Origin: an uncultured bacterium
GTDB taxonomy: Bacteria > Bacillota_I > Bacilli_A > RF39 > UBA660
DNA length: 33,652 nt
Direction of reading: 5' to 3'
NCBI GenBank assembly: GCA_949293285.1
Contig: CASFCU010000031.1
Coordinates: forward strand, 1-33,652
Below, piece after piece: positions 16,403-24,351 of the stretch. The notes under the pieces are model-generated. The model saw only the letters and a list, made by a program, of their open reading frames with translations, made no database searches and had not been told where the DNA came from. Numbering within the stretch: the first letter of the stretch is position 1; every line of letters starts with the position of its first letter. Made by a program: the position numbers and the translations under genes.

Positions 16403-18286
16403 CTATTTATTAGATATAATTTCACATATTAAGTTACTTATCTCAGTAGGATTATCTATAGGAAGACCCTCAATAAGTCTAGCTTGTGAATACAATATTT
16501 TAGTATATTTCTTTAACTCTTCTTTATTATTATGATAAAGATCTTTCAATTTTTCTACGATTGGATGATTTTCATTGATTTCAAGAATAGTTTCCGCTTT
16601 TACTTTTTCGTCTGTAGGCATAGAATTAATTACTTTTTCCATCTCAATAGAAACTTGACCCTCACTAGTTAAACAAACAGGATGATTTTTAAGTCTTCTA
16701 GTAAATCGAATATCTTTAACCTCATCTTTTACTGCCTCTTTCATAAGTTCAAACATTTCCTTATTCTCTTCATTATTCTTTTTAAGCTCTTCTTTTTCTT
16801 CCACAGTTTCTAAATCTAATTTTTCACTAGAAATATTAGCAAAAGGTTTCTTATCATATTCCATAAGAACTTGAAGTGCAAATTCATCCACATATTCAGT
16901 TAAATATAATATCTCATATTCCTTATCTTTAACCAACTCAACTTGTGGCAATAAATCGATCTTATCCACACTTTCTCCACAAGCATAATAGATTTTATCT
17001 TGCCCCTCTTTCATCCTTGAAACATATTCTTTAAAAGTAACTAGTTTTTTCTCAGTAGAAGAATAGAACATAACTAAATCCTTCAACGTATCCTTATGAG
17101 CACCATACCCATTATAAATACCAAACTTCAATTGAATTCCAAAAGTCTTAAAGAATTTTTCATAATCCTCTCTAGCTTCTTCTAACATACTCTCAAGTTC
17201 TTTTTTAATCTTAGTCTCGATACTCTTAGCAATAATATTAACCTGTCTATCTTGTTGAAGCATCTCACGAGAAATATTTAATGAAACATCTGGCGTATCC
17301 ACAAGACCTTTTACAAAACTAAAATAATCTGGTAAAAGAGAAGAACATTTTTCCATAATTAGAACACCATTAGAATATAACTCCAATCCCTTTTCATATT
17401 CCTTCGTATAAAAATCAAAAGGAACTCTTCCAGGAATAAATAAAAGTGCATTGTAACTACATTGACCCTCAACATTACTATGAATTACTCGAAGCGGTTT
17501 TTCATAATCATAGAACTTATCCATATAAAATCTATCATAATCTTCTTCTTTCACTTCTTTTTTATTTCTTTTCCAAAGTGGAATCATACTATTAACAGTC
17601 TCTTCATGTATGTGCATCTCATATTCGTCCTTGCTACCTTCTTTTAACTCTTCATGTTCAATATCCATTTTAATTGGATATTTAATATAATCAGAATATT
17701 TTTTAACAAGTCCTTCTACTGTAAAAGTATCTAAATATCTCGAATATTTTTCATTGTCATCATCTTTCTTCAAATGTAAAACTACACTAGTACCATACTC
17801 ATCTTTCTTAGTCTCCTCAATAGTATATCCACTAGCACCTTCACTCTCCCAAATATAGGCCTTATCTTCTCCATACTTTTTACTAATAACTTCGATTTTA
17901 TCACTTACCATAAAAGCCGAATAGAAACCTACTCCAAATTGTCCAATAATATCCACATCTTTTTTCTTATTCTCTTCCTTAAAAAGAAGGGTTCCACTTT
18001 GAGCAATAGTACCAAGGTTTTCTTCAAGCTCTTCCATAGACATTCCACAACCATTATCACTAACTGTCAAAGTATTCTTATCTTTATCAATATCTATCTT
18101 AATATAAAAATCATCACGGTTCAATTTCACCTTACGATCGGTTAAAGAACGATAATAAAGCTTATCAATTGCATCACTAGCATTAGAAATAAGTTCTCTT
18201 AGAAAAATCTCTTTATTCGTATAAATAGAATTAATCATTAAATCTAACAATCTTTTAGACTCTGCCTTAAATTGTTTCTTCTTCAT
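16403..18286 (-). CDS. htpG: Hsp90 family chaperone HtpG
   Basis: 627 aa, typical for bacterial HtpG. It is a cytosolic ATP-dependent dimeric chaperone. The N-terminal GHKL ATPase shows [15 protein letters not shown] (catalytic Glu and Mg-binding Asn), [13 protein letters not shown] and [13 protein letters not shown] (lid and glycine-rich loop). The middle domain carries the conserved NISREMLQQ with the ATP-sensing Arg, and the C-terminal dimerisation domain ends the protein. The region about 485-505 is an acidic/lysine-rich segment. SD AGAGG, 6 nt from ATG. Single-gene unit with a strong promoter, a 16-bp inverted repeat in its leader and its own terminator. No CIRCE element is present. Confidence 0.97.
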   Translation of the reverse strand: MKKKQFKAESKRLLDLMINSIYTNKEIFLRELISNASDAIDKLYYRSLTDRKVKLNRDDFYIKIDIDKDKNTLTVSDNGCGMSMEELEENLGTIAQSGTLLFKEENKKKDVDIIGQFGVGFYSAFMVSDKIEVISKKYGEDKAYIWESEGASGYTIEETKKDEYGTSVVLHLKKDDDNEKYSRYLDTFTVEGLVKKYSDYIKYPIKMDIEHEELKEGSKDEYEMHIHEETVNSMIPLWKRNKKEVKEEDYDRFYMDKFYDYEKPLRVIHSNVEGQCSYNALLFIPGRVPFDFYTKEYEKGLELYSNGVLIMEKCSSLLPDYFSFVKGLVDTPDVSLNISREMLQQDRQVNIIAKSIETKIKKELESMLEEAREDYEKFFKTFGIQLKFGIYNGYGAHKDTLKDLVMFYSSTEKKLVTFKEYVSRMKEGQDKIYYACGESVDKIDLLPQVELVKDKEYEILYLTEYVDEFALQVLMEYDKKPFANISSEKLDLETVEEKEELKKNNEENKEMFELMKEAVKDEVKDIRFTRRLKNHPVCLTSEGQVSIEMEKVINSMPTDEKVKAETILEINENHPIVEKLKDLYHNNKEELKKYTKILYSQARLIEGLPIDNPTEISNLICEIISNK

Positions 18287-18300
18287 ATAACGCCTCTTTC

Positions 18301-18316
18301 TGTTGACTTATCAACA
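18301..18316 (-). repeat. Inverted repeat in the htpG leader
   Basis: Perfect TGTTGA-N4-TCAACA lying between the predicted transcription start and the SD of htpG. It could be a repressor site or a small RNA hairpin. It does not match CIRCE (TTAGCACTC) or a CtsR heptad repeat. Confidence 0.55.
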
Positions 18317-18322
18317 AAATTT

Positions 18323-18351
18323 ATGTTATCACTTTTTTTGGCACTTGTCAA
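18323..18351 (-). promoter_or_regulatory. Promoter of htpG
   Basis: TTGACA (18346-18351), 17-bp spacer, TAACAT (18323-18328) on the minus strand, about 37 bp from the start codon. Confidence 0.75.
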
Positions 18352-18449
18352 TCTTGTTTGCTAATTTTATATAAAAGAAAGTTACCATCATCTTTTACAA
18401 GGTTTACATAATCTGATACGAATATTGTTAGAATTATCGACTGTCATGA

Positions 18450-18455
18450 TATAAT
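18450..18455 (+). promoter_or_regulatory. Extended -10 of the YwaF-like gene
   Basis: TGATATAAT (TATAAT at 18450-18455) on the plus strand, 48 bp before the start codon; a TTGTTA at 18425-18430 is 19 bp away and only a weak -35 candidate. Confidence 0.5.
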
Positions 18456-18502
18456 TGTTTCAAAATACTTATTCTAAAATTTAAAATAGAGGTGAAAACG
18501 CA

Positions 18503-19255
18503 ATGAGAGAATTTTTTCTAGATGAAGAAATAAAAATTCCTTTTATTCTTTTTGGGAAGACACATATTGGTTGTATCATCATTGGATTAACAGGATTATT
18601 ACTAATATATTTATTAAGAAATCAAATAAAAAAAATTGACAAAAAAAAACATCGATTGATTAAATACACAATGTTTATCATATTATTTGGCAATATGGCC
18701 ATATATTATGGCAGTTATCTTTATTATGGAGTCTACAATTGGAAAGTGCATTTGCCACTACATTTCTGTTTTATTGCCGGAATATTATTTATGATATATT
18801 TATTAACAGGAAAAAGAAAATTATATAAAATTATATTTCCTCTTACCTTTATAGGTCCTCTTCCTGCCATATTTTATCCAGAATTAACAAGTAGTTTTGA
18901 TCATTTCTTATTCTATCAGTACTTTATCAGTCATCACTTATTGATGATATTTAGTTATTTTATTCTCTACTTAGAAGATTTCACCATTACATTAAAAGAC
19001 ACAATAAAAACATTTATCACTGCTAATTTAATCTTTCTCATCATGTCTATTTTTAATATGATTTTCAAAACAAACTACATAATGTCAGGTGGATTACCAA
19101 ATTTTCTAACAGAACTCTACCCATTTCTTAATCACATCTTTCCACCTATCGTATTAGAGACAGTAGGAATTATAGTATTATTTTTAATATCTTTACTAAC
19201 ACATATTAAAAACAAAGAAGATAACTTACTAAAGAATAAAACAAAAAAAGACTAA
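18503..19255 (+). CDS. YwaF/TMEM164-type multi-span membrane protein
   Basis: 250 aa with about six or seven membrane helices. The pattern HLPLHFCFIAGI in a mid-protein helix, the GPLPAIFYPE loop and YQYFISHHLLMIFSYF match the YwaF family (TIGR02206), related to eukaryotic TMEM164. In TMEM164 the HxC centre is reported to be an acyltransferase site; here the His and Cys of LHFC are conserved, so an acyl- or lipid-transfer role is possible but inferred. Start ATG with AGAGGTG eight bases before. Its stop (TAA, 19253-19255) overlaps the stop of the convergent tspO gene by two bases, so no terminator fits between them. Confidence 0.82.
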   Translation: MREFFLDEEIKIPFILFGKTHIGCIIIGLTGLLLIYLLRNQIKKIDKKKHRLIKYTMFIILFGNMAIYYGSYLYYGVYNWKVHLPLHFCFIAGILFMIYLLTGKRKLYKIIFPLTFIGPLPAIFYPELTSSFDHFLFYQYFISHHLLMIFSYFILYLEDFTITLKDTIKTFITANLIFLIMSIFNMIFKTNYIMSGGLPNFLTELYPFLNHIFPPIVLETVGIIVLFLISLLTHIKNKEDNLLKNKTKKD

Positions 19256-19716
19256 TTCAATAAATAGATTTGAAAATTTAAATAGGCTGCAAAAACAAGC
19301 CATAATAAATAAGGAACCAATAAAGCAAAAGAAACCTTACTTCTCTTACAATACATATAGGACATAATTCCAACAAAAACAATTAACAATAAAATCCAAA
19401 AAAAGGAAAAAAAGAAAGCTTTTAATCCAAAGAAGATGAATGTCCAAAAAGAGTTTACTATCATTTGCACAATATAAATCATATAGTAGTTTATATTGTC
19501 TTTTTTTATATCATTAGTTACTAAATACAAAGAAATACTCATGAGTATATATAGAACAATCCAAGCAATAGGAAAAATAAACCCAGGTGGAGCTAAGGAA
19601 GGTTTTACAATTTCTTCATATATATCAGTTGACACAAAAAAACTAAAAAAACTACCTATTAAAATAGTGAAAACAATAATTACAAATATTTTTTTTAAAT
19701 TTATTTTATTTTTCAT
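19252..19716 (-). CDS. tspO: TspO/MBR family membrane protein
   Basis: 154 aa, five predicted helices, the standard TspO size. Motifs are KPSLAPPGFIFPIAWIVLYILM in the first loop and TM2, NSFWTFIFFGL in TM3 and PYLLWLVFAAYLNFQI in TM5, covering the Trp-rich porphyrin/sterol-binding cavity. TspO proteins bind tetrapyrroles and are linked to stress responses and porphyrin handling. Start: ATG at 19716, giving MKNKINLKK. The open frame continues 33 codons upstream but runs into the tRNA-Glu gene, so that part is not coding. The SD is poor. It may be transcribed from the tRNA promoter. Confidence 0.88.
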   Translation of the reverse strand: MKNKINLKKIFVIIVFTILIGSFFSFFVSTDIYEEIVKPSLAPPGFIFPIAWIVLYILMSISLYLVTNDIKKDNINYYMIYIVQMIVNSFWTFIFFGLKAFFFSFFWILLLIVFVGIMSYMYCKRSKVSFALLVPYLLWLVFAAYLNFQIYLLN

Positions 19717-19787
19717 ATTATATTCATATGTCAGAAAATCTTTTTTATTCCAAAAAAAATAGTCACAAAGACTACTTAAACACAAAA

Positions 19788-19864
19788 TGGTGACTCGTAT
19801 GGGGTTCGGACCCATGAATACTGCCTTGAGAGGGCAGCGTGTTAAACCACTTCACCAACGAGCC
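19788..19864 (-). tRNA. tRNA-Glu (anticodon CUC), CCA encoded
   Basis: Minus strand. Acceptor GGCTCGT pairs with ACGAGTC, discriminator A, encoded CCA (19788-19790). Anticodon arm CTGCC-CTCTCAA-GGCAG gives anticodon CUC (reads GAG). T arm ATGGG-TCCGAAC-CCCAT is complete. The D arm (GTG/CAC with AAGTGGTTTAA loop) is shaped as in Bacillus tRNA-Glu. It stands alone rather than in a tRNA cluster. Confidence 0.95.
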
Positions 19865-19974
19865 AATAATAATATCTCTTTCTCAAAAGATATTATCATT
19901 TTATCACTAATTGATTTTTTTTACAATAGCTCGACTGGATTTTGTAATTTTTTATATAAAAATATCAATAAATA

Positions 19975-20003
19975 AAAAAGAGGACTTAATTATGAATCAA
20001 GTC
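19975..20003 (-). terminator. Probable terminator after the class II aldolase-like gene
   Basis: Minus strand GAGACTT, loop, AAGTCCTC (one bulge), then six T. The 5' arm begins near the stop codon at 20004. Imperfect stem, hence moderate confidence. Confidence 0.6.
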
Positions 20004-21041
20004 TCATCTTTTTCTTACTAACTTTTTTGCATACTGATTTTCAGGTAATTTTCTACCTATCATATCAATATTCATTAATTGTTCTGGAGTCTTACTCATC
20101 ATAATACTTCCATGCCCTACTAAATTAATTAAATAAAAATCTTTTTTTAAATCGTTGTTATACTCTTTTTCCAATAATCCTAATATCTCTCCTACTTCTT
20201 CTACTGCTCCACATGGTAAAGACTTTTGTGTAAATGGAGCACCATCAATATAACAATGAGAATGTATCATATAATTTATATTAGGTAATAATTCATACAA
20301 TCTAACTTGGATTGGCGTATCAACAGATGGTTTACTATCTCCACAACAATATACTCTTCTATTTTCTAAATATACTGGATCAAATTCATCAATTCCAATA
20401 AATTCTTTATTAACATTTCTTTTACTTACAAAAATATATTTACCTTCTCTAAATGATGGAAAACCTTTAGGACATCTAAACGAAGCATTCCCTAAAAATC
20501 TCTTAACATCTTTTGTTTCAAATGTTGCTTCAGCAAATTTAGAAGCATATTCTTTTACAAGATTAAAAAATACTTTTTTAACAGGAATAGTTGGATTACT
20601 ATCAGATTTATACATTTCTTCTTTAAACATATTAAAAAACCAAGCCAAAGCACCAATACCTTCTTCTGAAGAAACGGTTGATTCTCTTGTTATGCTTTTT
20701 ATAAAATTTAATCTATCTATTAATTCTTTAGAACATTCTTTAATATTTGTTCCTTCATACCATGCGTTACCAAGTGGATCAAATAATTTCATACTATATA
20801 AATCATTATTTTTGCTAAACTCTATTGTTAAACTTGATTTTAATGCAAAAGATCTTTGAAGTAAATCTTGAAAAGAATGTTTATTATCTACATTTCTTTT
20901 TGAAGAAACAAGCATTGTTTTATAATTTATATCTTTAACATTTCTAATTTTAGGTAATTCATTTGGGACATTTGCCCACCAAATAACAACATCATAATTT
21001 TGTATTTGTTCATTTATCTTTCTTGTTGATAACCCTACCAT
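20004..21041 (-). CDS. Class II aldolase/adducin-domain protein with extra N-terminal domain
   Basis: 345 aa as read. Residues about 165-335 are a class II aldolase/adducin domain: FVSKRNVNKEFIG, the GDSKPSVDTPIQVRLYE stretch, zinc ligands in MIHSHCY (His260, His262) and NLVGHGSIM (His310). Family members cleave phosphorylated sugars or dehydrate/epimerise them. Residues 1-150 form a separate domain that I do not recognise (YDVVIWWANVPNELPKIRN; LVSSKRNVDNKHSF; LFDPLGNAWYEG). The start is doubtful: ATG at 21041 has no SD, and the +1 frame upstream (from 21101) encodes MSKLKNKRD... ending KIISLYG just where this frame begins, so the 5' end may be frameshifted. It follows the SufB-like gene by 93 bp with no clear promoter. 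Confidence 0.7.
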   Translation of the reverse strand: MVGLSTRKINEQIQNYDVVIWWANVPNELPKIRNVKDINYKTMLVSSKRNVDNKHSFQDLLQRSFALKSSLTIEFSKNNDLYSMKLFDPLGNAWYEGTNIKECSKELIDRLNFIKSITRESTVSSEEGIGALAWFFNMFKEEMYKSDSNPTIPVKKVFFNLVKEYASKFAEATFETKDVKRFLGNASFRCPKGFPSFREGKYIFVSKRNVNKEFIGIDEFDPVYLENRRVYCCGDSKPSVDTPIQVRLYELLPNINYMIHSHCYIDGAPFTQKSLPCGAVEEVGEILGLLEKEYNNDLKKDFYLINLVGHGSIMMSKTPEQLMNIDMIGRKLPENQYAKKLVRKR

Positions 21042-21134
21042 ATAATGAAATAATCTTTACTTCTGTACCTGATACATCTCTTTTGTTTTTTAGTTTCGAC
21101 ATTACTAACTTTTTTAATAAAAAAAGAAAAAAGT

Positions 21135-22052
21135 TTATTTTAAAAATCCATGAATAATCATATCTTCTGCTTCCTTTGCATTAAGACCTAATGACATTAA
21201 TTTAGTAAACTGATCCCCTGCAATCTTTCCTATCGTAGCTTCATGAACTAAATTAGCATCTACACTCTTAGCATAAATCTCAGGAACTGCCCTTACTTTT
21301 CCTTCATCTTTGATAATGGCATCACATTCCACATGACCATAACAAGAACCATGACCAATAATATTAGAATTAAACTCTTGATAAGAAAAATCTTCAGCAA
21401 CCGATCTAGAAGTAACATGAGTACTAGAATTTTCTCCCAATAAATCCACTAAAAAATCCGTCTTAGCATATTGTTCTCCTGTAGTAAGAATTTTCTCTGT
21501 AATAACTAAAGTAGCATTATCGTACAAAGTAGCCTTTGTTTTTCTTAAAGTATTATCTACTCCTTTTAACTGTACAGAATCCATTAACATATAAGAATTT
21601 TTCTTCATGGTAATCTCTGTTACCGGATTCAAAACTTTCTTACCACTTCCTAATCCCTCTCCATAATGTATTTCTATATATTTTACTTTAGAATTCTCCT
21701 CTAAAAAAAACCTATGAATTCCATCGTGTTCTGAGTGATCACAAGAATCATTATGAATGGCGCAACCAGCAATGATAGTTACATTAGCATTTTTACCGAT
21801 ATGAAAATCATTATAAACAACATCTTTCAGTCCACTTTCTGTAATAATAACAGGAATATTGATAATACCGAACAAAGTATCTTCTTTCACATATATATCA
21901 ATACCCGATCCATCTTCTTTCGAATCGATACTAATATAGGGATTTACTTTTCGTTCTACACATTTTCCATTTTTTCGAATATTATAAACATCTGCTTTTT
22001 TTACATCACTTGGCAACACTTCTTTTAACAAAGACTCATCGGTTTTATTCAT
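21135..22052 (-). CDS. sufB: SufB/SufD-like Fe-S scaffold protein (SMS-type)
   Basis: 305 aa. The C-terminal motif GKIAGDQFTKLMSLGLNAKEAEDMII and the beta-helix core (HVTSRSVAEDFSYQEFNSNI, GHGSCYGHVECDAI) identify a SufBD core domain. With SufC it assembles Fe-S clusters. It is much shorter than classical SufB (~465 aa) and SufD (~420 aa) and is the only SufBD gene here, matching the two-gene minimal SUF (SMS) form known from archaea and some anaerobic bacteria. The start, ATG at 22052, has AGGAGG eight bases before and overlaps the sufC stop by 8 bp, so translation is coupled. No cysteine desulfurase, SufU or SufE gene is in the window. Confidence 0.88.
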   Translation of the reverse strand: MNKTDESLLKEVLPSDVKKADVYNIRKNGKCVERKVNPYISIDSKEDGSGIDIYVKEDTLFGIINIPVIITESGLKDVVYNDFHIGKNANVTIIAGCAIHNDSCDHSEHDGIHRFFLEENSKVKYIEIHYGEGLGSGKKVLNPVTEITMKKNSYMLMDSVQLKGVDNTLRKTKATLYDNATLVITEKILTTGEQYAKTDFLVDLLGENSSTHVTSRSVAEDFSYQEFNSNIIGHGSCYGHVECDAIIKDEGKVRAVPEIYAKSVDANLVHEATIGKIAGDQFTKLMSLGLNAKEAEDMIIHGFLK

Positions 22053-22773
22053 CCATATCACCTCCTAAGCAGCATTTCTTTCCACTAAAAAATCCTGTCA
22101 TAAAATGATCTTTAGTATCCATTTTTGCAATTTTACCAGACTCCATCAAAATAATCATATCTGCTATATTCAAAATTCTCTCTTGATGAGAAATAACCAA
22201 AGTAGTCCCACTTAAGGAGCTACGAACATCTTTAAATACCCTAATTAAATTTTTAAAACTCCACAAATCTATCCCAGCTTCTGGCTCATCAAAAATAGCA
22301 AACTTCGGATTTTTAGCAATAATAGTAGCTATCTCTATTCTCTTTAATTCTCCACCTGATAAAGTTTTATTAATCTCTCTATCCACATACTCTAAAGCAC
22401 ATAATCCGACTTTAGATAATATATTACAAGCCTCTTCTTTAGTAATTTTCTTCCCTTTAGCAACATTTAATAAATCATATACAGTAATCCCTTTAAAACA
22501 AACAGGCTGTTGAAATGCAAAACCAAATCCTAATTCTGCTCTTTTATCTAGACTCATATCCGTAATATCCACCCCGTCAAATAAAATTCGACCAGAATCA
22601 GGTTTTTCTATTCCCATAATAATCTTAGCCAAAGTAGATTTTCCACTCCCATTAGGACCTGTAATAACATAAAACTTATCAGACTCTAAACACAAATTAA
22701 CATGGTCTAAAATTTTTTTATTTTCTCTAAAAAAACAAATATCCTTTAACTCTAACAATCTAATCATCCCCAT
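22045..22773 (-). CDS. sufC: SufC-like ABC ATPase of the Fe-S scaffold
   Basis: 242 aa. Walker A GPNGSGKSTLAKIIMG, a Q-loop in FAFQQPVCFKGI, signature LSGGELKRIEIATII and Walker B FAIFDEPEAGIDLWSF. The PEAGID in place of the more general ABC sequence and the ELKRIEI signature are typical of SufC. It drives conformational change of SufB for cluster assembly in the cytosol. Start: ATG 22773 or ATG 22767 (MIRLLELKD); neither has a good SD. The open frame extends to 22839 but that includes the promoter. First gene of the sufC-sufB pair, behind a TTGTTT-17-TATAAT promoter carrying a partial Fur-type box. Confidence 0.9.
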   Translation of the reverse strand: MGMIRLLELKDICFFRENKKILDHVNLCLESDKFYVITGPNGSGKSTLAKIIMGIEKPDSGRILFDGVDITDMSLDKRAELGFGFAFQQPVCFKGITVYDLLNVAKGKKITKEEACNILSKVGLCALEYVDREINKTLSGGELKRIEIATIIAKNPKFAIFDEPEAGIDLWSFKNLIRVFKDVRSSLSGTTLVISHQERILNIADMIILMESGKIAKMDTKDHFMTGFFSGKKCCLGGDMDE

Positions 22774-22798
22774 TGCAAAACAGTTAATTTCTATAAAA

Positions 22799-22813
22799 CC
22801 GTAATCATTATCA
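22799..22813 (-). promoter_or_regulatory. Candidate Fur/PerR-type operator at the sufCB start site
   Basis: Minus strand TGATAATGATTACGG matches the 7-1-7 Fur-family box TGATAATNATTATCA at 12 of 15 positions, with the last three bases deviating. It overlaps the predicted transcription start, a position suited to repression under iron sufficiency. Half the palindrome is degenerate, so this is a candidate only. Confidence 0.45.
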
Positions 22814-22818
22814 AAACA

Positions 22819-22847
22819 ATTATAATGTATCAAAAGCAAAAAAACAA
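22819..22847 (-). promoter_or_regulatory. Promoter of sufCB
   Basis: TTGTTT (22842-22847), 17-bp spacer, TATAAT (22819-22824) on the minus strand. The -35 sits right behind the nrtR stop codon (22849), so sufCB is separable from the NAD genes. Confidence 0.65.
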
Positions 22848-22848
22848 A

Positions 22849-23667
22849 TCATTTTGTTTTATACCGGAATAAATACGATGGTCTATGACCACCACCAGTC
22901 CTCATTTTATCAGTTTTTTCTACTTTATTAGATATAATCCTTCTAAATGCTGGGTCTAAAAGCTTTTTCCCCAGTATCACTTCATATACCCTTTGTAACT
23001 CACCTAAAGTAAAATACTCTGGCATCATATTAAATACAATATCCGTATACGCTATTTTATTTTTTAATCTTTCTATTCCACTGACAATAACCAAAGGATG
23101 ATCAAAAGCAATACGATCATTTTCTAAAACCTTAAACTGATATCTATCCGTAGTCTTCTCCTTCAAACTTTTCCCTACTTTAAATTTTATAGTATCTATC
23201 CCATTATCAAGTGTAACTAATATTTCTTTATCATCTTCCAAAAGAGAAATATGAAACCAAGAAGCATTACTAGAAATCTTTGAATCTAACTTATTCTTAT
23301 CAATCAAAGCCATATAAGAAACAGATACAATACGCATTCTAGGATCTCTTTTCGGATTACCAAACGTATAAAGTTGCTCCAAATAAATATCCGATATATT
23401 TGCTTCATCTTTTAAAATTCTTTTAGCCGCATCTTCGATATCCTCATCAATAGCAACAAAACCTCCAGGTAAACACCAAGTATCTTTAAATGGATAATTC
23501 TCTCTTTTAACCAATAACACACTAAAATGCTTCTTATTAAGTTTTCTATAATTATCACTAACTTCATCTGATACACTAAATATCAAAATATCCGCAGTCA
23601 AAGAAAGCCTCTCAAACTGACTAGGATCATATGCTTTTAAAAACTCTTCTTCACTATGAAATTTCAT
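22849..23667 (-). CDS. nrtR: NrtR-type Nudix-related transcriptional regulator of NAD metabolism
   Basis: 272 aa. Residues about 25-165 are a Nudix fold (DTWCLPGGFVAIDED...). The remainder fits the NrtR winged-helix DNA-binding domain: FTLGELQRVYEVILGKKLL, FRRIISNKVEKTD, and a basic GGHRPSYLFRYK tail. In NrtR the Nudix pocket senses ADP-ribose or another NAD-derived ligand. The Nudix box is degenerate: instead of R-E-x-x-E-E it reads RILKDE, losing catalytic Glu, as expected for a sensor rather than a hydrolase. SD AAGGAGTGATAAG; the stop of the decayed gene upstream overlaps this SD. The NAD salvage genes lie directly upstream and carry palindromes that are plausible targets. A catalytic Nudix enzyme is the less likely alternative. 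Confidence 0.88.
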   Translation of the reverse strand: MKFHSEEEFLKAYDPSQFERLSLTADILIFSVSDEVSDNYRKLNKKHFSVLLVKRENYPFKDTWCLPGGFVAIDEDIEDAAKRILKDEANISDIYLEQLYTFGNPKRDPRMRIVSVSYMALIDKNKLDSKISSNASWFHISLLEDDKEILVTLDNGIDTIKFKVGKSLKEKTTDRYQFKVLENDRIAFDHPLVIVSGIERLKNKIAYTDIVFNMMPEYFTLGELQRVYEVILGKKLLDPAFRRIISNKVEKTDKMRTGGGHRPSYLFRYKTK

Positions 23668-23671
23668 CTTA

Positions 23672-24300
23672 TCACTCCTTCTTTATAACCAATACATAAG
23701 TACTATCAGGTAATGAAACCACATTCATATCACTATCGTAAATAGCTTTTTAGAAAGTAAATGAAGTAAATACCAAAGCCGTACTATAAATAATATTACT
23801 ACCAGGAAGATTTCTCTTAACAAGCTCTTCTTATCTGCTAGGAGTAAAGTAATCAAATTGCTCTTCTACCTCATGTGGATAAAGAGACTTTTAATGCCTT
23901 TTTTAATCACAACCTAATTAAATTTCATACTGTGATATTCTATATAAGAAAATAATGCATGAATAACCAAAAATAAATAATAGTACTATCTATTTGTCTT
24001 TTTTTTAATACTTCTCTAAAGTCAAAAGTTTTCCCTTCACAAAATAATAACATATCTCTTCTATCACCCGTTTTCGAAACATCACTCCAAAGAAGAACCT
24101 CTTTAACTAAATAAATCAATTATCATCAGTAAGATCTTTTGAATCAAGTATTTCTAAATTTCTAATAATATACTTCAAAACAAAAGTACTCCAATGTTTT
24201 CATAGATTTTAAAGAAGCTGAATGATAATTTTTTTCTTTCGTATCCAAAAGATGCTTAACAGGATAAACACTTTTGTCCTTGTTTTAAACTTGCTCTAAA
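23672..24300 (-). pseudogene. Decayed gene between pncC and nrtR
   Basis: No long ORF exists in this 630-bp stretch, but the minus strand still has an extended -10 (TGCTATAAT, 24322-24330) and TAAGGAG (24301-24307) with no start codon in place. Coding-like fragments in shifting frames follow: YPVKHLLDTKEKNYHSASL, EVLLWSDVSKTGDRRD (about 24075-24120), YPHEVEEQFDYFTPSR (23834-23881), ending DSTYVLVIKKE and TGA at 23672-23674. Stops interrupt the last frame at 23831-23833 and 23750-23752. The original protein (about 200 aa) is not recognised. Its location suggests it belonged to the NAD-linked operon; several lesions make simple sequencing error unlikely. Confidence 0.75.
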
Positions 24301-24321
24301 CTCCTTAACATATATAACTAA

Positions 24322-24330
24322 ATTATAGCA
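24322..24330 (-). promoter_or_regulatory. Extended -10 before the decayed gene and nrtR
   Basis: TGCTATAAT on the minus strand. It may still transcribe nrtR through the pseudogene. Confidence 0.5.
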
Positions 24331-24351
24331 TATATTGAAAAAAAAGCTTAT

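Noticed and set aside
19716-19815. Upstream extension of the tspO reading frame
   Set aside because: The extra 33 codons run into the tRNA-Glu gene; the TspO family start fits ATG at 19716.
19787-19975. Plus-strand ORF of 62 codons
   Set aside because: It is the antisense of the tRNA-Glu gene plus flanking DNA.
23672-24300. Alternative genetic code explaining the stops in this region
   Set aside because: All three stop codons end intact genes elsewhere in the window, and the fragments also change frame.
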